In this document: positions 46,108 through 58,029 of the stretch, in pieces
How positions within the stretch are numbered: position 1 is the first letter of the stretch
Layout: every line of letters starts with the position of its first letter
Assembly (NCBI RefSeq): GCF_009725995.1
Contig: NZ_RCNS01000003.1
Location: 744,001-808,000 of the forward strand
Direction of reading: 5' to 3'
DNA from: Zobellia laminariae
GTDB taxonomy: Bacteria; Bacteroidota; Bacteroidia; Flavobacteriales; Flavobacteriaceae
DNA length: 64,000 bases
Program-made: the position numbers and the translations under genes
Notes under the pieces: generated by a model
What the model saw: only the letters and a program-made list of their open reading frames with translations
Databases searched by the model: none
Told to the model about the DNA's origin: nothing

Positions 46108-49100
46108 CTAAACATTGCCGACCCTAGTTCGGAATTCCTTGGGGCTGCATTCAAAATTCTTTTTAAATAGCCTACTAAAATACTTGGGATCATTAAAACC
46201 GCATTCCATACTAATTTCAGAGATGTTCAAGGAGTTGTTTTTTAGAAGATATTCAGCTTTTTGTAAACGTAATTTTATAATAAAATCAGATGGGGATTGT
46301 TTCAATACGTCTTTAAAGGCTCTATAACACTTGATTTTGGAAACAAAGAGCATCTCCGTTAATCTTTCAATATTAAATGTAGGATTGTGAATATTTTCAT
46401 TTATTATAGCGAGTGCTTTTTTAATTAGTTTTTCATTTGGGGAGAGCATTTTATCATTATCTGAAGAAATTTTGAACAATTGCTGCGTAGATTTATCGTT
46501 CAAATAATCTTTTCTAACATCAATAAGTTTTAGAAGTTTTTTCTGAATAAAACTTTTACTTGTTGGCAACTGTATAAAAGTATCAACGCCTAATTCTATA
46601 ATCTGTTCCTGTAAAAAATAGTCGATTTCTTCCGATATATAAATAACAGGCAATACTATTTGATGGTCTTTATTTTTAATACTATTAAGTAATTGGATAA
46701 GTTTTTCAGTAATGGGCGTATCATAAAGGACTAGGCCATGCACATTTGCATGCCTGACTACCGATAGCATTGCACCTTCTGAACTTTCAAAAAAAAGATT
46801 ATTGTCAGGATTTTCCAATAATTGCTGTGCAGGCAAATAATCGATTTCGTCACAAAAGATAAAAATATTGTTTTTATCGGGCGATAACTTTTTATCAAGG
46901 CTCAAATGTTTCCACATTATCTCTTCGGTTGTATTTCCTTCAGTATCAATAACCATTACCGGTAGCTCTAAAAAAATGTCAGTCCTTTATCTCTATTTGT
47001 TTTTATATGTCCGTCTAACGCCTTGGTCAAAGTATTAGCTGCTTTAAAATAAGGACTGTAGTGTTGCATGCTAAAAAAATTGTCTACCAATACCTTACTA
47101 TTAGAAGAGATATTTAGGGTTATTCTATTTTCACTATTATTTATAATCACTTTTAAACGGCTACCTTTTGTGGAATATTTGACAATATCATTAAATAGAT
47201 ACTTAAAAAGTAACTTAAAACGTAATATATCTATCTCTACCCAAACATCCTTAATATCCAAGGAATAGTCTAATTGTATTTTGGATTTTTTGGCCTGTAG
47301 TATTAGCCCGTCCATTAATACTTTTAGTGTTGGGCATAATTTTATGGCCGATTTTTTTTGTTCACCTATATCTTTCGCATGGTTAAGGTAATCCCACTCT
47401 GAAAGAAGGTTTATTAGTCTACCTGACTGATTGAATATTTCTTTTCTAACATCATCTTCATGTGATTCTAGCTTATTGGAGCTCTGTAGAATTTTTGATA
47501 TGGGCTCCTTGAACTCTAAAAGCACAAAAGTCTTAAATTTTTCAATTTCAAAATCTTCATTCTTTACATGATGATAGAGCTTTAAAAGCTGTTCTTTCTG
47601 CTCTTCAACTTCCTTGTTTTTTTCATCCAGTTTATTATTCGCTGAAACAAGATTGAGTTTTTGCTGATTGATGGTTTCCGTTCTCTCAGCAATTTTCTGT
47701 TCTAATTTTTTTGATTTCTAAGAATACTTCTACTTCTAGCTACAGCCCAGTACCCAAACATTGCCAATAGTACGAGCAAAAGGAGTGAAAAAAACCATAC
47801 AGACTTATAAAATGGTTTTTTAATAATTATGTTAATGTATTTATTGGTGTTTTCATTTTCCGCCAATGAATTCGCTATAGTCAAAGTGTAGTTTCCATGG
47901 GGTAAATCTTCGTACAAAATAGGGTTGCCTTTAAAAACGTTCCAATTCTCGTCATATCCAGATAATTTATAAAGCACCTTATTATTGGGGTTCTCTGTAA
48001 AAGAAATTGGGGTAATTTCTATTTTTATTGTATTAGCGGAATACTCTTTTACGATTTCTTCCAAAAAAATCATTCCCATCATCTATGGCAACTTTAATTT
48101 TAGGAAGTTCTTTGGAGAAATTAATACTTGTAGGTGAGAAATAATTCAACCCATTTATACCGCCAAAAAAACAAGGTCCCTTTTCGGTCTTGATAATAAG
48201 ACCCTTCTGAAAATTCTGTGGCTTGCCATCCCTCATTCATATTCAAGCTCCATACGGAATAATCATTTCTGTCGACAGCAGCAATTCCCTTTGTTGTGCT
48301 AATCCATACTTTATCATTATTTAATAAAAGACTATATACCATATGGCTAGGCAGCCCATCTTTCTCAGTCATGTTTTTTATCAATCCTTTTTCTTTATCA
48401 TACACACTTATTCCTCCTAGGCTTGCAATCCAATAATATTGGGTCATATCATCCTTAAAGACATTATAAACGCTATTCCCCAGTATCCCTTTTCCTATAT
48501 CGATCCTTGAAATATTTCCTGTTGTAGTATTTAAGAGCATAGCTCCTTTATCTTCTGATGACAGAAGAACTTCATCTTCAATGGCCGTTACATTTCTAAT
48601 ATTAAAATCTATTAAGTCTTCCTGCCCCTCAAAAGCTTCAAACTTTTCCGTATTTAAATTAAACTTGGCAAGCCCGCTCCAACAAGAGATCCAAAGTTGT
48701 TTTTTATTATCTTCAAACAAAGAATAATTCCTGCCATTAGGGAAGTTTTCATATTCAGAGGGTTTGTAAAACAAGCTTTTCCCGTCTTTTATACGTATTA
48801 ATCCTGCATAAGTTCCCGCCCAAATGGAGCCATCTGTAGAAGTGAATAAACTTCGAATTCTATCCCAATCGTTATTCTTTAATTGTTTAGGGATTTCATA
48901 TTTTATATAGCTTTTATGTTCTTGACTATAATAAAACAATCCTTGAGTATAATACCCGAGCCAAATAGCATTATTAAAATCTTTGGTAATCGCCCTAATA
49001 GTTTCATTTGGTAGATTTGGAAACTTTATAGGGTGTGGTGTTATGGTATTAATTTGTTGAGACCCCTTGTAGGCCATACTCAAGCCACCGTCTTTATGGC

Positions 49101-49833
49101 CTAACCAAATATTACCAAAACTATCTTCATATAATTTTTCAATCTCATTACTAGTAAAACTATAAGGAGAATACAAATCATATTCGTAATGTTCTATATC
49201 TTCATTGTTAATGTTGGAAGCGTTATTGGGAATAACATATAGTCCTTTATTTTTGGTGGCATACCAGATATTGCCATAACTATCCTGTAAAGATTCGTTT
49301 ATAATTAGATGTGGGTGTTTTGAAAGCAATATACTGTAGAGGGAGGTATGGTTCCTTTGCTTAACATTTTCAATAGATGATTCTACAAAACCATCTTTTT
49401 TAAATTTATAATACTTGCCTTCTTCACTACCCTTAACAATGAGTTCCCCTGTTTTGGAAAGCAATAATTTTTCAGGCTGATTTTTAAAAACATAATTTTT
49501 AAATTTTCCTTTGCCAGTATATGTACTAACGGATTTATTATCTGTTAAAATCCATATATTATCCTTAACATCTTTAAGAAACTTTATAATTACATTACCA
49601 AAAATGGATGTAGAATCGTTCTGTATATGTTTATAAACTGTAAAGTTGTGACCATCATATAAATTTAAACCATCCCATGTTGCAATCCATAGTACACCAT
49701 CCTTATCACTAATAATGTCATTAACGGAATTGTTTGACAATCCATCATCTGTACTAAGCGTCTTAAACTTAATATTTTGGCAGAAAACGAAATATGGAAC
49801 TAAAAAAAAAAGTGATAAAATTGTTTGCCGCAT
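46108..49833 (-). pseudogene. Hybrid two-component regulator (HTCS), four homopolymer frameshifts
   Basis: One gene of about 1241 codons for a PUL regulator. In order: signal peptide (MRQTILSLFFLVPYFVFCQ), Reg_prop beta-propeller repeats to about 560 (DGVLWIATWDGLNLYD), Y_Y_Y domain, membrane helix (WFFSLLLLVLLAMFGYW), coiled coil, kinase-like region, receiver-like region, and AraC helix-turn-helix pair (IERLTEMLFVSKIKCYRAF; ISMECGFNDPKYFSRLFKK). The frame breaks at four 7-base A/T runs: 48165-48171, 48063-48069, 47707-47713 and 46970-46976. The shifts sum to zero, so start and end share a frame. Apart from these, the kinase region reads VLLEFKEPI where families have a His-Glu-Phe, so the phospho-acceptor His is a Leu; the ATP-binding G1 box and the receiver Lys are also missing. 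It precedes SusC 1, its expected target. Confidence 0.88.
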
Positions 49834-49905
49834 ATAAAGACTTTTTGTTCCGTCCTAAAATTTAGAATAGATGTTTTCTATGGATTATTTTTAAATTAAA
49901 AAAAC

Positions 49906-52900
49906 TTAATGATTGTACCTATAGATATCATGTGTTGAATTATTATTGGTAATTATTAAAAAAAGTTTTCCTGATTTTTGTATGGAGATGATATCTCTAG
50001 TATCTCCATCAATATAAAGCCCACTTATATTGTTGGGCAAATAACTAAATTCACCCCCTTTTTTACCTTTTAAATAAGTAGATAGACCAGCGTCATATCT
50101 CGTCGTTTCAGGTTCGGTCATATAATTATTTCCTGCTAAAATTAAGTCTTTAAACCCGTCTTGGTCAATATCAGAATAAAAAATAGAGTTTATAGGAGCT
50201 CTTTGAGCTGTAGGTTCAAAAGGATTGAATTGAAAATCACCTTTCCCATTATTAATAAAAATACCAGAGCGAAATTCTACTACTTTATAATGTAAAGATT
50301 CCTTTAAATTTTTTCCGATAATTTCTTGTAAATCTCGACTAGCAAAATCATGATAAGATTTTATACGTTTATCTAGATATGGTAACTGTTGGGTCATACA
50401 AGACTTTCCTCTAATAGGGACTTCTTTACCATTATATGATTTTGCAAGAAGAATGTCTTCACTTCCATTATCATCATAATCATTTGTATAAATTTTAAAA
50501 GGGTCATCTTTAGAAGCATGAAACTTAGAATTAAGACCCAAATTACCAGCTATGATATCTAAATCACCATCTAAATCAACATCTTCAACTACAATAGAGC
50601 TCCACCATCCAGATAAGTCTGATAGTTCTTTATATTTATTTTTTCTTAACAATTTTCTCCCATTATTCTCAAAAACTTCAATTCCCATCCACTCACCAGT
50701 TACAGTTAAATCTAGTAAACCATCTTTATTGATATCTACCCAAGTAGCAGCCGTAATCATTCCAATAGTTTCTAATTCTGGTGCAATATCTTGTGTTACA
50801 ATCTCAAAAACTCCATTTGTATTTTTTAAGATATAACTTATTGGTGCTGTAGGATATTTACCCGGAACAAGTCTGCCGCCTACAAATAAATCTAAATCAC
50901 CATCATTATCATAATCTCCGGAAATAACTACTGACCCGGAAGCGTTAATTTTTGGTAGGCGACTATCTTCTCTACTAAAATTTCCATAACCATCATTAAT
51001 GTATATTCTATCTTGTAAATATTCTATGTTTCTATAAAATTCATTACTACCACTTACTACATACAGATCTTTGTCTCCATCATTATCTACATCTACAAAA
51101 AGAGCTCCTTGATCTTCAAAATGCTTATCATTCTTAAAAGCTTCCACATCCTTAGTAGTGAACATCCCATTATTATCACCTAAATAAAGTTGTCCTGATT
51201 GATTCTTAGCTCCGCCAATGTAAAGGTCTGTTAACCCATCATTATTAATATCAGATTTAGTTACAAATGGTCCTGTCTGAGACAGTTTATTCGGTAAAAG
51301 AACTTGTAATTCATAATCATTAAAATAAGTATCTTCATGCTTAGAAAGTGTTTCTACTTTTGTAAATAACTCGTCTTCTTCTTTAATGATTATTGGCTCT
51401 ATTTTTGCTTCCAAATAATCTATTGTCATCAACTTATTGACCTTTAATCCCTTTAAAATTTGGGTTTTTCCATCTGGCCAAATTATTTCTAAAACATCCA
51501 AGTTTTTATTTTTTGCAAACCCAAAATGTAACTCGTTAGAAACTGAAGAAAGAAACCCTCTAGTATTAATTAATTGGCGAGTTAAAACTGTACTATCGTT
51601 TAAAACCAATTTTGCCTTTACACCAACTCCAAAAGGATTTGTTTTTGGTCCTTTAAATTTTAACCATAAAAAATTGCCGTTATTTTTTTCTACTGCTGTG
51701 TTTTTAAGAAGTGTTGCCGGTTCATTTATATTATTTACTATAATATCCAAATCACCATCATTATCTAAATCTGCATAAGCTGATCCATTTGAAAAAGTCG
51801 GTTTTGTGGTGGACCATTTACTTGTGGTATTTGAGAACGTTAAATCGCCGTTATTCTTAAAAAAATAATTTTCTAATTTTTGTTGAGGAAGCATTTTGCA
51901 ATACTGTAACTTTTGTTCTGGGGTAGGTTGTAAGCCATTTTGAGACCACTTTTTATTAATCATAGCATTTTTATCTCTGTCTATGACATCCCTAAATATC
52001 CCATTTGTAACATAAACATCGTTATAACCATCCAAATCAAAATCTGCCATCATTAATGACCAACTCCAATCTGTATTAGCTATTCCGGCTAAATTTCCTA
52101 TTTCACTAAAAGTCCCATTTCCATTATTCATTTGAAGCATATTATGCATATATTGATAATGATATCCATTACGTACCATATCTTCAAACTCACTTAATGG
52201 CGTCATTCCCATTGTAGTTTTTGACCTTATGTAATCTTCTGGGTTCATATCCAAAGTCATTAAATCAGGAAAACCATCATTATTAATGTCTGCAACATCG
52301 TTCCCCATACTATTCAGTGACATATGCTTAAACATTTTGGCTCCAGACTCAGTAAAGGTCTTATCTCCATTATTTATATACACCAGGTCAGGAGCATCAA
52401 AATCATTAGATACATAGATATCTAACCATTGGTCTCCGTTTAAATCGGCTACCATAGGATTTAAACCATGCCCTAGGTCATAAACCAATCCTGCTTTTTC
52501 GGAAACATCTACAAAATGGCCATTACCATTATTCTCATATAAACGATCACTACCTTTTGCTAAAAGTGTTCTTGGGTTATTATAAAAATAATCTAACTCC
52601 AAATTAGTCTTTATAATTGATGCTTCCATAGGTGCATTTGATACGTATGCATCTAAATCGTTATCATTGTCATAATCAAAAAAAGTAGTTTGTATCGTTC
52701 TATTAGCATCAGCTAGCCCTAGTTCTTTCCCTTTTTCGGAAAAAGTTAAATCCCCATTATTTATGTATAGTAGATTCTCAAATTTCGCATCTTCATCTTG
52801 CCAACCTCCTCTAGAAACGTAGATATCTAAAAAACCATCATTATTAACATCTGCGAATGTAACTCCTGTATTAAAACCAGGAATATGCTTTATTCCTACT

Positions 52901-53258
52901 TTTTCAGTGACATCTTCAAATTTAAAATCGCCTTTATTCAAATAAAGTTTATCTGGTGATAAATTTGATGTAAAATAGAGATCGATTAGCCCATCATTGT
53001 TTATATCCCCTGCAGCTACTCCGCCACCAATATATATGTACATGTATGAAAAATAATTTGCCGCTGTAGTTTCTTCTAACACATTTACAAAATCTAGTCC
53101 AGAATCTTTTGGAGAAACAGTTTCAAAAAGTAACTTTTCATCACTATTCTTATCACTTTCAGCTAAATTATCATTGTCATTACATCCATTCATAGAGAAT
53201 AGGACAATTAGTGCAAAATAAAATATATGTTTTTTTGATTTGATAACATAAAATACAT
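49906..53258 (-). CDS. Large FG-GAP/VCBS and ASPIC/UnbV repeat lipoprotein
   Basis: About 1115 residues of FG-GAP/VCBS-type beta-propeller repeats with calcium-type DxNxDGxxD motifs (DINNDGLIDLYF, DYDNDNDLDAYV, DLDNDGDLDIIV, DVDLDGDLDIIA). An ASPIC/UnbV module sits in the middle (LINTRGFLSSVSNELHFGF, LEIIWPDGKTQIL). This is the CRTAC1-like architecture often found in Bacteroidota PULs. The plain open frame starts at 53193 (MNGCND), inside the lipobox. The ATG at 53256-53258 reads MYFMLSNQKK and, if the run of seven A at 53230-53236 had eight, continues KHIFYFALIVLFSMNGC. So a one-base deletion has probably cut off the signal. Function is likely surface glycan or protein binding. Confidence 0.85.
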
Positions 53259-53301
53259 TTAGAACAACAATTAATTAAATTTACTAACATAGTGGTAAAA
53301 A

Positions 53302-53332
53302 AAGACTGCTAATTTATAAAATTAACAGTCTT
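53302..53332 (-). terminator. Terminator after SusD 2
   Basis: AAGACTG and CAGTCTT flank TAATTT and AAATTA, making a stem of 13 pairs with one unpaired base on each side and a 3-base loop. On the minus strand it is followed by a run of T. It is 29 bp beyond the SusD 2 stop, ending the SusC2-SusD2 transcript before the FG-GAP gene. Confidence 0.85.
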
Positions 53333-53360
53333 GCAAAAAAAACTAACTCAACTTACTAAT

Positions 53361-54959
53361 TTAATACCCTGGGTTTTGCACCATATTAGGGTTCGTATTT
53401 ATTTCCGTTTGAGGAATAGGAGCCAATTTAAAGATTGGGTTAAATGGTTTTCTCAAAGGAAGTTCACTGATAACAGCATCTAAAGTACTTGATAAATCTG
53501 CATCAGAAATAACACCATTATTATTCCAACGAACTAAATCAGGAAATCTATACCCTTCATAAGAAAGTTCTAATCTTCTTTCATTTATAATTGCATCCAT
53601 TAAATCTCCATCTGCAGCAGGTGTATTGCCTAATTGTACTCTAGTACGAACTCTATTTATATAGTTTCTTGCTTTACCTAAGTCTCCACCACTTAATACT
53701 TGAGCTTCTGCAGCCATTAATAATACATCTCCAAATCTAAGTACTCTCCAATTAGTACCATTATTTAGCGTTGCGATAGGACCACCAGATTCATCAGTAT
53801 AAAGTGCTAACTTAGTTCTAAGAAAACCATAATACCCATAAATATCAGCTGACTGTACACCTTCATCAAAAGTAACTCCGGCTGCTAAAAACTCTGCTTC
53901 CGTAATCATAGTTCCCTCTCTTCTTACTTGATCTCCTTCAGCTACGTATGCATCATACAATCCTGGCAAAGGATAACCACATCCAAAACCATCACTTATT
54001 TGACCAATTGACTCCATGTTATCAAAATTAGTAGTAAATGGTCCAAATTGTAACATTAATACATTATCTGTGTTGAATTTAGCATTGCCCCCACCCCAAC
54101 GGTAGTTGCCTAATCCAGTACCTTTATTTTCTGTATATGATAATTCAAAAAGAGATTCCGTTCCAAACTCTTGATCCTTTCTCCATATTCTAGAATAATC
54201 AGGAGCCAAATCAAATTCACCAGAACTAATTACCGCTTCAAATTGTTCTACAGCCAAAGCATATTTTCCTTGATATAAATAAGTTTTTCCTAAAAGTGCT
54301 TGAGCTGCTCCTTTATTGGCACGAATCTTATCTTCTTGACTATAAGCGCTTTTTAAAGGAAGATCGGCAATTGCCTCAGTTAAATCTTTCTCTATTTGTG
54401 CCCATACAGCACCGGCTTCTGCAGGAAATTGCTGGTATTCATCTGGCGATAACTCCTTTGTAACTAAAGGAATTGCTTCTCCAAAAATTGTTACCAAATC
54501 AAAATAATTAAATGCTCTTAAAAATTTTGCTTCCGCAGCAATTTTTATGCGCTCAGGACTGTCTACTGGCATATTATCTAATAAAACATTAGAACGACCA
54601 ATTCCTTGATACAAATTTTTAAAAACTAAGCTTGAGTGTGCATTATTGGCATCAAAATCATACTCATTTAATACCTCATAAGATAATTTGGAACCACGTG
54701 AAACTCCTCCTGCAGAAACTTCATCACCCATCATTATCCGATAGGTCCATGGTGTTTCCCATTGTTCGGCGTATGTGGATGCCAATTGTAAATATCCCGC
54801 TAAAACACCTTGATAAGCCCCTTCATCAGTCTGAAAAAAGGTCTCTGGTGATTCTGCTCCTTTTATTTCATTCGTATAAAAATCATCGGAACAGGAAGTT
54901 ACAGCGCTTAAAGCTATTACAAGCCCAAATGCATATTTCATATAATTTAATTTTTTCAT
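53361..54959 (-). CDS. SusD/RagB glycan-binding lipoprotein 2
   Basis: A 532-residue lipoprotein with an intact signal (YAFGLVIALSAVTSC, attachment at Cys followed by SDD). SusD features: AEAKFLRAFNYFDLVTIFGEA, GAAQALLGKTYLYQGKYALAVEQF (TPR-like), WRVLRFGDVLLMAAEAQVL, RVRTRVQLGN and ERRLELSYEGYRFPDLVRW. It ends PNMVQNPGY, the usual SusD tail. Located 19 bp after SusC 2, with which it forms a second importer. Its frame is undamaged, unlike SusD 1, so this pair is probably the functional one in the sequenced clone. Confidence 0.95.
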   Translation of the reverse strand: MKKLNYMKYAFGLVIALSAVTSCSDDFYTNEIKGAESPETFFQTDEGAYQGVLAGYLQLASTYAEQWETPWTYRIMMGDEVSAGGVSRGSKLSYEVLNEYDFDANNAHSSLVFKNLYQGIGRSNVLLDNMPVDSPERIKIAAEAKFLRAFNYFDLVTIFGEAIPLVTKELSPDEYQQFPAEAGAVWAQIEKDLTEAIADLPLKSAYSQEDKIRANKGAAQALLGKTYLYQGKYALAVEQFEAVISSGEFDLAPDYSRIWRKDQEFGTESLFELSYTENKGTGLGNYRWGGGNAKFNTDNVLMLQFGPFTTNFDNMESIGQISDGFGCGYPLPGLYDAYVAEGDQVRREGTMITEAEFLAAGVTFDEGVQSADIYGYYGFLRTKLALYTDESGGPIATLNNGTNWRVLRFGDVLLMAAEAQVLSGGDLGKARNYINRVRTRVQLGNTPAADGDLMDAIINERRLELSYEGYRFPDLVRWNNNGVISDADLSSTLDAVISELPLRKPFNPIFKLAPIPQTEINTNPNMVQNPGY

Positions 54960-54978
54960 TGCTTTAATTTTTTGTTTA

Positions 54979-57900
54979 TTAAAATGATAACGACATACCG
55001 AATATGAAACTTCTTGGTGTTGGGTAATAACCTAGGTCTACACCTACACCATTATTAGATGAAGCTCCAACTTCTGGGTCTAAGCCTGAATATTTAGTAA
55101 ATGTAAAAAAGTTCTCTAACGATACATATGTTCTTAATTTACTAATAGGAAGGATGTCTATGACCCTATCTGGTAATGTATATCCTAATTGAATTTGCTT
55201 AATTTTCGTGTAAGATCCATCTTCTACTAACAAATCACTTCTATAAGCGTTACCTGTATGGCTAGTTGTTGGCCAAATAGCATCTGTTCTACCTGGAGTC
55301 CACCTTCCATCATAATACTTAATGGGCAAGTTAATATTTAAGTCATTATTTCTTATAATACCATTTAAAATTTGATTTCCAGAAACACCCTGTACAAAAA
55401 CATTTAAATCAAAAGCTTTATATCCCAAATTAAGAGTTCCTCCATAAATTAAATCTGGATGTGGGTCACCTAAGTATGTTTCATCAGCAGCTGTAATACC
55501 AGCCACTCCATCAGTATCCACAAAATTTGGCTCACCAGTAGTTGCATCAATACCATCAGTTTTAAACCCTCTATAGTACCAAATAGGAAAACCTTCTTCC
55601 ATCCAAGTTGAAACCCATGTACTATTAGAAGTAATTCCTGGAAGTCTATCTACAGAACCTGCCAAAGATGTAACATTATTGTCTAATGTACTAAAATTAA
55701 CGTTTATACCATAAGTAAAATTATCTCCAATAGCGTCGTTATAGCCTAAAGCAAATTCAAAACCTTTGTTAAGTACATTTCCTGCATTAACAAAAGAAGA
55801 TCTATTTCCAGCTTCTAACGGTGGTGTATTTGGTGTCAACAAATCTCTTGTTGTTTTTTCGTAATAATCCATAACAAGAGAAACCTTATTTTTAAACAAC
55901 TTAGCTTCTATCCCTAAATCCAATTGCTCACTAGTTTCCCAAGTCAAATCAAAATTAGTAAGTTGTCTAGGCTCTATTGGTGTAATTAAATTTCCAGCAC
56001 CATCCGTATAATTTAAATTAACACTTGAAAGAAAACCAAGATAACCGAAATCACCTAAATTAGATAGGCTACCATTCTCACCCCAACTCCCTCTCAACTT
56101 TAAAAAGTTAAGAACATTAGAATCTTTGTTGAAGAAGTTTTCTTCAGATATTACCCAACCAGCAGAAAACGAAGGAAAAGTACCCCAACGATTTGCAGAA
56201 GGTAAAAAGAAATTACTTGCAGCATCTCTACGTAATGTTCCTTGTAATAAATACTTGCCTTTATAGTCGTATTGTAACCTTCCAAAATAAGATCCTTGAC
56301 TAGAGGTGTTTTTGTTACCACTAATATTAGAAACATCTTGATTTGCAAGAAAATCAAACTCACCATATCTAATATCATTAATTGTAGTTGGACCACCATT
56401 TAATATAGTAGTTCTAAATGTACTCTCCTGCGCAGAGGTGCCTAAAACTACATTCACATTATGATTTCCGAAAGATTTATCATAAGTAATAAAATTTTCC
56501 CATTGCCAAAAGAAAGAAAAATTATTTTGCTCTTCAACAACTGACTGATCACCTCTATGGCTAGGGCTATATTGGAATTGTCTAGTAAACCTGTGAAAAT
56601 TAGAAGTATTAGAATTAAATCCTAATCTTGATGTAAATTTTAAAGCATCTGTAAACTTAATATCTCCATATACACTTCCTAATATTCTATCAGTTATTGT
56701 TTCTCCCTCCGTAGATGCAATACGCGCTAATGGGTTCATACTATTTACATTTGTACTGTTGCCAAATATATTACCCTGCCCATCGCGTAATGCAATATCT
56801 AATCTATCTCCAAACAAATTTCTACTACCAGTTGGTATGCTACCTTCGTTAGGGTATACTGCTGGAGTTAAAGGGTCCATACGCAAAGCGGATGAAAGCA
56901 CTCCGTTTGTTTGGTCATTCTCTCTAATTGCTGATAATTCAGAATGAATATATGATATATTATTTCCTACTGTTAACCAATCATTAACTTTATGTTCTCC
57001 ATTTAGTCTTATTGAATATCTTTTAAAACTATCTTTATCTGTTACTACAACACCATCTTGATTAAGAATAGATGCAGAAATTAGATTTTTAGATTTTTCC
57101 GTACCAGAGCTATAGGAGATATTATGCCTTTCTGCATAACCTGTTTCAAATACCTCATCTACCCAATTCGTATCAATTTGAGAGGCATCGGTGATACCAT
57201 AATAATTTTTATATTGTTCTGCGTTCATATATTCCGCATTACTATCATTTATAGTATTAACAATATATTGCGTGTTTATATTAAATTCACTGCGACCAAC
57301 CTTACCAGATTTAGTTGTAATTATAACAACACCATTACCACCTTCTGAACCATATATAGCTGAAGATGCAGCATCTTTAAGAACTTCCATGTTTTCAATA
57401 TCGTTCGGATCGATACTGCTTATATCTCTAGTTCTTAAACCATCAACAATATATAAAGGATCTGCATTTCCGTTTGAGGAAACACCTCTAATACGTACTT
57501 TCGGTGATGCACCTGGGGCACCAGAATTTGGCACTATATAAACGCCAGGGGTTCTTCCTTGTAAAGCTTGTTCAGCTCTAGTGAAAGTATTATTACTTAG
57601 GGCTTTAGAGTCTATACTAGTAATTGCCCCAGTAACTAAACTCTTTTTCTGAGATCCATAACCTATAACTACTATTTCGTCTAATTGTTGTGAATCGGCA
57701 ACGAGTGATACATTAATTGAAGATTGATTACCAACAAGTATACTTTGTTCTGTATAACCAAGATAACTAAATATGAGTGTATCTTCTGCAGAAGCTTCAA
57801 TCGTATAATTACCATCAAAATCTGTTTGTGTTCCTACTGTAGTCCCTTTAACTACAACATTCGCGCCTGGTAAAACAATCCCATCAGAATCTTTGACCAC

Positions 57901-58029
57901 ACCAGAAACTTGATTTTGTTGAGTGTTAGAGGGATTACTTTTCTTTTGAGAGATTACTTCGTTTGCTGATACTTGAAACAGCATAAAGGAGGCTAAAAGA
58001 AAACAGATTTTCATCTTAAATTTAAACAT
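54979..58029 (-). CDS. SusC/RagA TonB-linked outer-membrane transporter 2
   Basis: A 1016-residue SusC with the same layout as SusC 1. Signal peptide KICFLLASFMLFQVSA; carboxypeptidase-regulatory-like domain VSGVVKDSDGIVLPGANVVV; EIVVIGYGSQKKSLVTGA; plug with VRIRGVSSNGNADPLYIVDG and IENMEVLKDAASSAIYG; barrel ending YYPTPRSFIFGMSLSF. Sequence identity to SusC 1 is confined to these family blocks, so the two pairs are not a recent duplication and may take up different oligosaccharides. The upstream gene encodes a TPR-LuxR protein that may control it; there is a 580-bp spacer between. Confidence 0.95.
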   Translation of the reverse strand: MFKFKMKICFLLASFMLFQVSANEVISQKKSNPSNTQQNQVSGVVKDSDGIVLPGANVVVKGTTVGTQTDFDGNYTIEASAEDTLIFSYLGYTEQSILVGNQSSINVSLVADSQQLDEIVVIGYGSQKKSLVTGAITSIDSKALSNNTFTRAEQALQGRTPGVYIVPNSGAPGASPKVRIRGVSSNGNADPLYIVDGLRTRDISSIDPNDIENMEVLKDAASSAIYGSEGGNGVVIITTKSGKVGRSEFNINTQYIVNTINDSNAEYMNAEQYKNYYGITDASQIDTNWVDEVFETGYAERHNISYSSGTEKSKNLISASILNQDGVVVTDKDSFKRYSIRLNGEHKVNDWLTVGNNISYIHSELSAIRENDQTNGVLSSALRMDPLTPAVYPNEGSIPTGSRNLFGDRLDIALRDGQGNIFGNSTNVNSMNPLARIASTEGETITDRILGSVYGDIKFTDALKFTSRLGFNSNTSNFHRFTRQFQYSPSHRGDQSVVEEQNNFSFFWQWENFITYDKSFGNHNVNVVLGTSAQESTFRTTILNGGPTTINDIRYGEFDFLANQDVSNISGNKNTSSQGSYFGRLQYDYKGKYLLQGTLRRDAASNFFLPSANRWGTFPSFSAGWVISEENFFNKDSNVLNFLKLRGSWGENGSLSNLGDFGYLGFLSSVNLNYTDGAGNLITPIEPRQLTNFDLTWETSEQLDLGIEAKLFKNKVSLVMDYYEKTTRDLLTPNTPPLEAGNRSSFVNAGNVLNKGFEFALGYNDAIGDNFTYGINVNFSTLDNNVTSLAGSVDRLPGITSNSTWVSTWMEEGFPIWYYRGFKTDGIDATTGEPNFVDTDGVAGITAADETYLGDPHPDLIYGGTLNLGYKAFDLNVFVQGVSGNQILNGIIRNNDLNINLPIKYYDGRWTPGRTDAIWPTTSHTGNAYRSDLLVEDGSYTKIKQIQLGYTLPDRVIDILPISKLRTYVSLENFFTFTKYSGLDPEVGASSNNGVGVDLGYYPTPRSFIFGMSLSF

